A stretch of 64,000 nucleotides of DNA from Bryobacter sp964387685 (GTDB lineage Bacteria > Acidobacteriota > Terriglobia > Bryobacterales > Bryobacteraceae). Shown here piece after piece: positions 59,001 through 64,000 of the stretch (position 1 is its first letter; each line of letters opens with the position of its first letter). The notes beneath the pieces were generated by a model. The model was not told the DNA's origin. It saw only the letters and a program-made list of their open reading frames with translations, and searched no databases. The translations under genes and the position numbers were made by a program. The stretch spans positions 124,001 to 188,000 of the forward strand of contig CAYLXK010000006.1 of assembly GCA_964387685.1 (NCBI GenBank), in the 5' to 3' direction.

Positions 59001-60519
59001 GCGCCGCGATCTAACCATTACCGTCGAGGGTGGCTCCTTGCCCTTGACCATCACCACGGAATCGCCCTTGAGCGATGCCGTCGTGGGCCGCCCCTATTCG
59101 CAATCCTTCGACGCCATCGGCGGCACGCCGCTCTATCTTTCGACCACCCTGGAAGGCACGCTGCCCCCAGGGCTCAGTTTCAATGGAAGCATTACGGGCA
59201 CGCCTACGGCCACAGGCCAAAGCCAGTTTACGGTCACCGTGAGAGACAGCGCGCGCGGGACGGTGGCGAAGGTTTTCACCCTGCGCGTGGTGGCCGATCC
59301 GGCACTGAACATCGTCACCGAAACGCTGCCCGACGGCGTGCTCGGTGAGCCCTATGGCGCCGCTGTGGCCGTCGCCGGCGGAACGCCGCCCTATACCTGG
59401 TCTCTGACGAGCGGCAGCATTCCGCCCGGGCTGACCTTTAACGCATCCACCGGCAACTTTGGCGGCACGTCTACGGCCGCCGGGCAATTTAGCGCCAACG
59501 TCCTGGTGACGGACGCGGCGGGCGCCGTCTCGCGCCGCAGCTATAGCTTCGAAGTACGTCCCGCCGGCGTCGAACGCCTCGAAATCTCCACCGCCACTCT
59601 GCCCGCCGCCACCCTGGGTCGGCCTTACGGGGCCAGCCTAAACGCGCGCGGCGGCCAGGAACCCTACCGCTGGGAGCTATTGCCGGGCGGGCTGGCGGAC
59701 GGATTGACCTTTAACGCGGCTACTGGCGCGTTTAGCGGCACGCCCACGGCCACCGGCACGGTCACCTTTATCGCGGTCGTCACGGACTCTCTTGGCTTGG
59801 TGGCCTCACGAGCCTTCACTTTCCCCGTCATGGCCACCGTGCCGCCGGGACTGGCCCTCACCGGTTTGCCGGAAGCCTTGGCCCCCAACGCCAACGCGCC
59901 CTTCGGCATCAATGTGACGACGCCCTTGGGCGTGGCCACTACCGGCGTACTGACGCTGCGCTTTACCCCGGATTCGATCCACAACACCAACGACCCCAGC
60001 GTGCGCTTCAGCAACGGCACCCGTAGCTTGGAGTTCACCATTCCCGCCACCGGCGGTGCCGTGGTCTTGCCGCCCGGCTCCAATATTCAGACCGGCACCC
60101 TGGCCGGCACCATCACCATTACAACCGAAGTCTTTATCTTTGGTACCGTCCTGCCGGGGCCGAGCCAGACGATCACCATCCGCCGCGGCCCGCCCGTTAT
60201 CACCGCCGCGCGCCTCACCCGCTCCGGCGGAGGCCTGGAAGTCCGCATCGAAGGTTTCACCCTCACGCGTGCCCTCAGCGAAGCGCGCATTACCTTTACC
60301 TTCGCCTCCGACGTCGACGTAACCGGTAGCGCGACGGCTACCGTCAACGTGGCCGCGGCCATCCAGTCCTGGTTCGCCACTGCCGCCAGCATCCCGTTTG
60401 GCGGTCAATTCGGCCTCACTCTGCCCTTTACGGTCACCGGCGACGCGGCCAACGTCACCAGTGTCAGCGTCCAGGTCACGAACTCCGAAGGCGCCTCCAA
60501 TACGGTAACCGCGCAGTAG
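56086..60519 (+). CDS. Giant secreted protein with about fourteen putative-Ig (He_PIG) repeats
   Basis: The 1477-residue protein has a signal peptide (KLLALLALLSAGAWAQ) and about fourteen repeats of 85-95 residues (about residues 20-1260) with the He_PIG pattern GxPYS...GGxPPYxF...GxLPPGLxLxxxxGxLxGTPTxxGxFxFxVxVxD. Five repeats (the 2nd, 4th, 5th, 8th and 10th) carry exactly one Cys near their start and one near their end, for example Cys109 and Cys181, so a disulfide within each is likely; the other nine have none. The last ~200 residues form a non-repeated beta domain (VPPGLALTGLPEALAPNANA, LPGPSQTITIRRGPPVITAA). Such proteins act as adhesins or surface scaffolds. No anchor motif is visible at the end. 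AGGAGG upstream supports ATG 56086. Confidence 0.9.
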   Translation: MKKLLALLALLSAGAWAQVVIAPTTIPNGIFNVPYSVTLTASGATAPYTFVLEQGILPPGLTLSSSGLLSGTPTSTGGFSFLVRASSGPPGAQQNGFITYSLNIVTFVCPDPNAGVGESYSSSAFVIPTALSFALTGGALPPGFNLSGGQGVVSGTAAAEGVFSYTLTASLSGGGTVTRDCNLFINSVLDTLTPRTTARLGVPYRSAISAYGGVSPYSHTLLSGSLPPGLSLNGSSGLITGTPSTPGSFTFTARTNDGASSLVNRTYTITVLGRPEPSPIALRCPLPSGIGGQFYSSALSISSGVVTGFSITQGALPSGVTMNAQTGALSGSGSSAEFASFTATATLAGGGTVSASCNIDFTEGSTVGARGICPDQTDLVLGEPYASPVTSVGSRRPLSFSLYQTVLPAGLSLNPSTGLVSGTPTTVGNFLTAFTVADNLGFASQSNLCDFRVAAPPPISISTLTLPGAQVGLPYSANIVVVGGIAPLSFQVSGSLPPGLTLNPQSGLLSGTPQSPGTFNFLVLVTDVQSQSASRSFSVNVFQPDPLRFVTSSLSGGTVGTPYSQSIDVAGGAPPYAFRLAEGSVPGLTLSGNRLGGTPTVSGAWPIQVEVSDSAGGTISSRFTVNVAQGAFRVGCPSFTAELNLPFDSSAVVLGGTPPYQFSIREGSLPTGISLGAATGAFSGRPTTTGNSVFTLGVTDSAQQSTAARCGISIVGGALRLLTTGPILTRAGTAYSGSIEAGGGQPPYRFGVLGNPAPGLNLAENGTLGGTASRQGDFPVTIEVRDAAGLAVQRSILFRNAASNLSFVCPEPSSFTLGSTVNASFALNGGVAPYTLRILSGALPAGLTLGVADAQGRVPLTGRPTAPGDFALNLRADDSTETNVTRSCTLRITGQLLSLTTDGLPNGQLGVTYSTALSAQGGLPPYTFGLAGGAMPPGLAIDAASGALSGMPTRTGVFSATYEVRDANRQSARRDLTITVEGGSLPLTITTESPLSDAVVGRPYSQSFDAIGGTPLYLSTTLEGTLPPGLSFNGSITGTPTATGQSQFTVTVRDSARGTVAKVFTLRVVADPALNIVTETLPDGVLGEPYGAAVAVAGGTPPYTWSLTSGSIPPGLTFNASTGNFGGTSTAAGQFSANVLVTDAAGAVSRRSYSFEVRPAGVERLEISTATLPAATLGRPYGASLNARGGQEPYRWELLPGGLADGLTFNAATGAFSGTPTATGTVTFIAVVTDSLGLVASRAFTFPVMATVPPGLALTGLPEALAPNANAPFGINVTTPLGVATTGVLTLRFTPDSIHNTNDPSVRFSNGTRSLEFTIPATGGAVVLPPGSNIQTGTLAGTITITTEVFIFGTVLPGPSQTITIRRGPPVITAARLTRSGGGLEVRIEGFTLTRALSEARITFTFASDVDVTGSATATVNVAAAIQSWFATAASIPFGGQFGLTLPFTVTGDAANVTSVSVQVTNSEGASNTVTAQ

Positions 60520-60521
60520 CG

Positions 60522-60899
60522 CTAGCGCGCAAAATCGTGGCGAATTAGGTCGGGCAGGTAAAATGCCTGGTCCCGCCACTCCGAGGCGTCCGATATGGCC
60601 CAGATCACGAGCAACGCCTCGATGACCTCCGCCATCGGTGCTGATTGCGCCACCAGGAAGAGTCCAGGGCTGGTCTGGCCTGCCGCCAGCCGTTCGCCAA
60701 AATATCTCGGCATCGTGCGAAGGTCGCTGCTTACAAGAATCCGGTTCTGCTTAGCTGCATATTCCAGCACGAGGTGGTCCGGGAGGCTAGCCAATCCCCC
60801 TGAGTGTGCGCTTTGGAAATCCAGCGCTGGCTCGCGCCGGCGTAGCGCCGCAAGATAGGTGTGGTTTAAGCTCGCGTCTGCCTGGTAGAGGATGCTCAA
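60522..60899 (-). CDS. DUF5615-type PIN-like protein (putative toxin)
   Basis: The ~125-residue protein has the PIN-like pattern ILYQADASLNHTYLAALRRR, then REPALDFQSAHSGGLASLPD, then QNRILVSSDLRTMPRYFGER, with the acidic residues for a metal site in ADASL, LPDH and SSDLRTM. It is the usual partner of DUF433 proteins in a suspected VapBC-like toxin-antitoxin pair. TTG 60899 begins precisely at the conserved (M)SILYQAD; the longer frame to 60962 overlaps the upstream gene and adds nothing conserved. No Shine-Dalgarno sequence is seen, so translation may depend on coupling with the upstream gene 11 bases away. Confidence 0.75.
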   Translation of the reverse strand: MSILYQADASLNHTYLAALRRREPALDFQSAHSGGLASLPDHLVLEYAAKQNRILVSSDLRTMPRYFGERLAAGQTSPGLFLVAQSAPMAEVIEALLVIWAISDASEWRDQAFYLPDLIRHDFAR

Positions 60900-60910
60900 A
60901 GCGATTGATG

Positions 60911-61228
60911 CTAACTCGGCTGTCGGCCAGTTTTGGCACGAGCGGCCTGTATGCGTGCCCAAAGGTTTGGGTTGATTTCCGAAAGCGGTGTGCCTGCGGG
61001 CGCTGCTTCCAAATTCTCCACGCCCAGAAGCTCGTCGATTCGAGCCTGGTTTTCCAGGTAAAACGCAATCGATCCGTACACGTCGGCTAAGGAAAGCACT
61101 GGATAGCTTTGCCGCAACGTCTCAGCGGACTCCCCGCGGCGAAACCCAAAGACTAGCCCATCCAGGGGCACCCGTGTGCCCGTTACGTAGTAACCGCCCT
61201 CTCGTTCTTCCACGTAGCCGCTGTCCAT
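60911..61228 (-). CDS. DUF433-family protein (putative antitoxin)
   Basis: The 105-residue protein has a DUF433 core: EEREGGYYVTGTRVPLDGLV, FGFRRGESAETLRQSYPVLS, LADVYGSIAFYLENQARIDE, a winged-helix-like fold of the VapB45 type. It would bind DNA and hold the DUF5615 PIN-like protein encoded just downstream. The conserved domain starts after ATG 61228 (MDSGYVEER), chosen over the frame opening at 61264. It is divergent from the PQQ dehydrogenase gene, with 40 bases between the two start codons. Confidence 0.8.
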   Translation of the reverse strand: MDSGYVEEREGGYYVTGTRVPLDGLVFGFRRGESAETLRQSYPVLSLADVYGSIAFYLENQARIDELLGVENLEAAPAGTPLSEINPNLWARIQAARAKTGRQPS

Positions 61229-61268
61229 GGTCGCTCTCTTCTTGAGTATAGTGATAACCTGCAAAAAC

Positions 61269-63107
61269 GTGAAAATACCGAAATCGACTGCCGTGTTTTG
61301 CCTAGCGACAATAAGTCTCGCGGCCCAGGATTTCAGCGGCTGGCGCGACTATGGCGGCGGCCAAGCCGGCGCGCAGTATTCCTCGCTCACCCAAATCAAC
61401 CGGGCCAACGTCGGCCGGCTCGAGCGTGCCTGGCGCCACCCCATCGGCGACGGCAAGAAGTATTCCTTCAATCCCGTCGCCGTCGACGACAAGCTCTTCG
61501 TCATGGGCAAGAACAATTCCATCGTCTGCCTCGAGGCCGAATCCGGCAAGGTGGTCTGGACCTACCAGCCGCCCGCCGACACCAAGCTCATTACCCATCG
61601 CGGCATCAACTACTGGGAGAGCGCGGACCGCACCGAACGCCGCCTCTTCTTCTCCAGCAATCACGTCCTGCGGGCCATCGACGCCCAAACCGGTAAGGCC
61701 GTCGAAGGCTTTGCCGTCGACCTGAAGCAAGGCTTGGACCGCGACCCGGCCACCCTCCAACTGGTGCAATCCACTACTCCAGGGCGTATCTTCGCCGACC
61801 TGATCATTCTGGGCTCCGCCACCAACCAGGGCTACGGCTCGGCGCCCGGCGACATCCGCGCCTTCGACGTGCGCACCGCGAAGCTGCGCTGGGTCTTTCA
61901 CACCGTGCCCCGGCCGGGTGAATTCGGCTTCGATTCCTGGCCCAAAGACGCGTGGAAAAACGTCGGCGGCGCCAACGTCTGGGGCGAAATGTCCATCGAC
62001 GAAAAACGCGGCATCCTCTACGCCCCCACCGCTAGCGCCAAGTACAACTTCTGGGGCGGAGACCGCACGGGAGCGAATCTCTTTGCCGATTGCCTCCTCG
62101 CTCTCGACGCGCGCACCGGCAAGCGCCTCTGGCATTACCAGTTTGTCCATCACGACATCCTCGATTACGACGGGGCCTCCTCGCCCAAGCTCCTGACGCT
62201 GCGCCGCGAGGGCAAAAGCATCGATGCCGTCGCGCTTGCCACCAAGCAGGGCTTCCTTTTTGTGTTTGACCGGGTCACCGGTCTGCCCGTCTTTCCCGTA
62301 GAAGAAAAGCCCGTGCCTTCCAGCGACCTGCCCGGCGAAAAAGCCGCGCCCACTCAGCCCATGCCAACGGCACTCAAACCATTTTCCCGTCAGCGGTTTA
62401 CGGTAGACGATCTCAGCCCTTACTTGAATGCCGCTGACCGCGCCAAGTTCCGCGATCAGATCCTCTCGGCCCGCAACGAAGGCCTCTTCACGCCTCCCTC
62501 GCTCAAGGGTTCCATCCAGATGCCCGGCAACAATGGCGGTTCCAATTGGGGCGGCGTGGCGGTGGACCCCGCCGGCGGCAAGCTGGTGGTCGTATCCAAA
62601 GACCTGCCTTGCCTGTTGAAGCTCGAAGACAAGGACCCCAACGAAGGCGCCTCCCGCTACGAGACGGGTTTTGGCTTCATGATCGCCAGCGACGGCCTGG
62701 CCGCCATCAAACCCCCGTGGACCACCATGACCATGTACGACTTGAACAAAGGCGCCATCGAATGGCAGATTCCCCTGGGCGAAGTGCCCTTTCTCGCCGC
62801 CAAAGGCATAAAGAATACCGGCACGCACATGCCCAAGGTGGGTCCGGTGCTCACGGCCGGCGGGCTCGTCTTCACGGGCACGCGCGACAAAAAGGTCCGC
62901 GCCTTCGATTCCTCCACGGGCAAGCTCCTTTGGGAGCGCGAGGTCGAAGCCGCGCTCGAAGGCATTCCCGCCGTCTTTGCGGTGAACGGCCGCCAGTACA
63001 TCGTCTTCTGCGCCTCCGCGCAAGCGGGCTTGACGCCCTCAACTTTTGAAGAGATCCAAGGCGCCTACATCGCCTTTACCCTTCCGCAAAATGAGTCCGC
63101 ACGTTGA
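61269..63107 (+). CDS. PQQ-dependent dehydrogenase (quinoprotein, beta-propeller)
   Basis: The ~612-residue protein has a signal peptide (PKSTAVFCLATISLAAQDF) and an eight-bladed propeller with quinoprotein motifs: QYSSLTQINRANVGRLERAW, CLEAESGKVVWTYQPP, VFHTVPRPGEFGFDSWPKDA, GEMSIDEKRGILYAPTASAK and the Trp-docking repeats up to AFDSSTGKLLWEREVEAALE. It resembles the glucose/quinate or alcohol dehydrogenase branch that oxidises sugars or alcohols in the periplasm with pyrroloquinoline quinone and passes electrons to ubiquinone or cytochrome. There is no haem motif (CxxCH). GTG 61269 gives the signal peptide; ATG 61227 would overlap the divergent DUF433 start. Its end overlaps the SigJ-like gene by 17 bases. 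Confidence 0.88.
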   Translation: MKIPKSTAVFCLATISLAAQDFSGWRDYGGGQAGAQYSSLTQINRANVGRLERAWRHPIGDGKKYSFNPVAVDDKLFVMGKNNSIVCLEAESGKVVWTYQPPADTKLITHRGINYWESADRTERRLFFSSNHVLRAIDAQTGKAVEGFAVDLKQGLDRDPATLQLVQSTTPGRIFADLIILGSATNQGYGSAPGDIRAFDVRTAKLRWVFHTVPRPGEFGFDSWPKDAWKNVGGANVWGEMSIDEKRGILYAPTASAKYNFWGGDRTGANLFADCLLALDARTGKRLWHYQFVHHDILDYDGASSPKLLTLRREGKSIDAVALATKQGFLFVFDRVTGLPVFPVEEKPVPSSDLPGEKAAPTQPMPTALKPFSRQRFTVDDLSPYLNAADRAKFRDQILSARNEGLFTPPSLKGSIQMPGNNGGSNWGGVAVDPAGGKLVVVSKDLPCLLKLEDKDPNEGASRYETGFGFMIASDGLAAIKPPWTTMTMYDLNKGAIEWQIPLGEVPFLAAKGIKNTGTHMPKVGPVLTAGGLVFTGTRDKKVRAFDSSTGKLLWEREVEAALEGIPAVFAVNGRQYIVFCASAQAGLTPSTFEEIQGAYIAFTLPQNESAR

Positions 63108-63987
63108 TCAATCCCTCCAGGATTTTACGCGGTTGCGGCGCCGCCTTTTTGGGATCGCCTACCGGATCTTGGGCGTGGTGGCCGAGGCCGAAGACGTAGT
63201 CCAGGAATGCTGGCTGCGCTGGCAGGGCGCCGATCGCGGCACGGTCCAAGATCCGGCTGCCTACCTGGTCACTATCGCCACTCGCTTGGCGATCAATGCC
63301 GCCGATTCGGCTCGGGTCCGGCGGGAAAGCTACCTGGGCGTCTGGCTGCCGGAGCCGGTGGATACCCGTGAGGATCCTTATCTGGGAGCTGCCAAGGGCG
63401 AGGCGCTGAAGTTGGCGGCGCTATTGCTCCTGGAAAAGCTGAACGGCCCCGAGCGAGCGGCCTTTGTCCTGCGGGAGGCCTTCGACTACGCCTACGAAGA
63501 CATCGCCGAGATCCTCGAAGTGAGGCCGGACCATGCGCGGCAGATCGTCAGCCGCGCGCGCAAGAATCTGGGCGGCCAGCGCTCCTTCCCCGTGCCGCAG
63601 GATGCGGAGACCCGAATGCTGGAGGCGCTGCTCAAGGCTTCCCGCGCCGGCGATCTGGCCGCGCTGGAAACCATGCTCGCCGAGGATGCCGTCTCTCTTT
63701 CCGATGGCGGTGGCAAGACGCCCGCGGCCCGCTATCCGCTGCTGGGGCGGGACCGTGTGGGCCGAATGCTCGCCGCTTTAGGGGAGCGCTTTTGGAGCAA
63801 GCTGCACGTGCAGCCCCTGATGGCCAATGGGCAAGTTTGCGCATGGATAGAGCGGGACGGCCGGCCCTTTGCGCTGCTCGATTTGAGCGGACCTCCAGGA
63901 GCCGTCCGGCAATTACTGTGGGTGATGAATCCGGAGAAACTGGCCCATTTGGCGGCTGTCACAAAAAAGCTTCCGCCCCGGTCCTAG
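63091..63987 (+). CDS. SigJ-type ECF sigma factor with SnoaL-like C-terminal domain
   Basis: The 298-residue protein has sigma region 2 (FTRLRRRLFGIAYRILGVVA, EDVVQECWLRWQGADR), region 4 (LNGPERAAFVLREAFDYAYE, DIAEILEVRPDHARQIVSRA) and then a SnoaL-like domain (~185-290; LLKASRAGDLAALETMLAED). That layout is the ECF41/SigJ group, in which the extra domain regulates the sigma factor without a separate anti-sigma protein. ATG 63091 starts MSPHVDQSLQDFTRLRR inside the end of the PQQ gene; the frame is open earlier. Its targets are unknown. Confidence 0.9.
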   Translation: MSPHVDQSLQDFTRLRRRLFGIAYRILGVVAEAEDVVQECWLRWQGADRGTVQDPAAYLVTIATRLAINAADSARVRRESYLGVWLPEPVDTREDPYLGAAKGEALKLAALLLLEKLNGPERAAFVLREAFDYAYEDIAEILEVRPDHARQIVSRARKNLGGQRSFPVPQDAETRMLEALLKASRAGDLAALETMLAEDAVSLSDGGGKTPAARYPLLGRDRVGRMLAALGERFWSKLHVQPLMANGQVCAWIERDGRPFALLDLSGPPGAVRQLLWVMNPEKLAHLAAVTKKLPPRS

Positions 63988-64000
63988 GTGATGAAAGGCG

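Overview
The window is dense, GC-rich bacterial chromosome, about 63 genes with very short gaps, and it looks like an acidobacterium of the Solibacter/Bryobacter group. The pointers are lineage-typical families: two roughly 1150-1200 residue TonB-receptor-like proteins with an N-terminal carboxypeptidase-regulatory domain (8381-11971, 42376-45801), a Kelch protein ending in the C-terminal domain first catalogued in Solibacter (39552-41219), an acidobacterial VWFA-type protein (45859-46782), and an ECF sigma factor next to a Ser/Thr kinase-TPR protein. This assignment is inference from gene content; no rRNA or tRNA gene was seen.

Layout. 1-8 kb: the end of pgsA, a RodZ-like protein, a glycosyltransferase plus two methyltransferases (surface glycan type), a YdeI-like protein, a vapC relic, a cupin, a PEP-CTERM protein, an NCS1 permease and L-rhamnose mutarotase. 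8-17.5 kb: an Oar/TonB-like receptor, then a chemosensory cluster (soluble four-PAS MCP, CheR, CheD, triple-CheW) without CheA, CheB or CheY in view. 17.5-22.4 kb (minus strand): ECF sigma, Ser/Thr kinase-TPR, an unrecognised 138-residue protein and a tyrosinase, all co-directional. 22.6-24.8 kb: cobalt-type nitrile hydratase alpha and beta, its activator and a papain-like cysteine peptidase. 24.8-26.4 kb: a 2Fe-2S ferredoxin divergent from an ArsR/SRPBCC pair, with an inverted repeat between them. 26.4-32.9 kb: argS-trpC-trpF-trpB-trpA-aroQ-tyrA in one tight run, linking charging of tRNA-Arg with late tryptophan and tyrosine synthesis. 33-42 kb: a YXWGXW protein, membrane proteins, an acetate-type CoA-transferase, an M1 peptidase, the Kelch protein, HicBA and a DUF6702 protein. 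42-49 kb: the second TonB-like receptor, a VWFA protein, and an operon of two transglutaminase-like proteins with an N-formylglutamate amidohydrolase. 49-52 kb: an orphan VgrG-unknown-PAAR type VI secretion island. 52-60.5 kb: a secreted caspase-PEGA-TPR protein with a DUF4384 protein, divergent from an Ig-like protein and a 1477-residue protein with fourteen Ig-like repeats. 60.5-64 kb: a DUF433/DUF5615 toxin-antitoxin pair, a PQQ-dependent dehydrogenase and a SigJ-like ECF sigma factor.

No single stretch declares itself as a wholly new defence or mobile system. The most promising leads are the sigma/kinase/orphan/tyrosinase cluster, the alternating-histidine tail on the nitrile hydratase alpha subunit, a transglutaminase-like protein that has lost its catalytic histidine beside an intact paralogue, the secreted caspase module facing a giant Ig-repeat protein, the unknown protein between VgrG and PAAR, a methyltransferase whose zinc-ribbon N-terminus implies an AUC start, and a perfect 20-bp hairpin that buries the ribosome binding site of the chemoreceptor gene.
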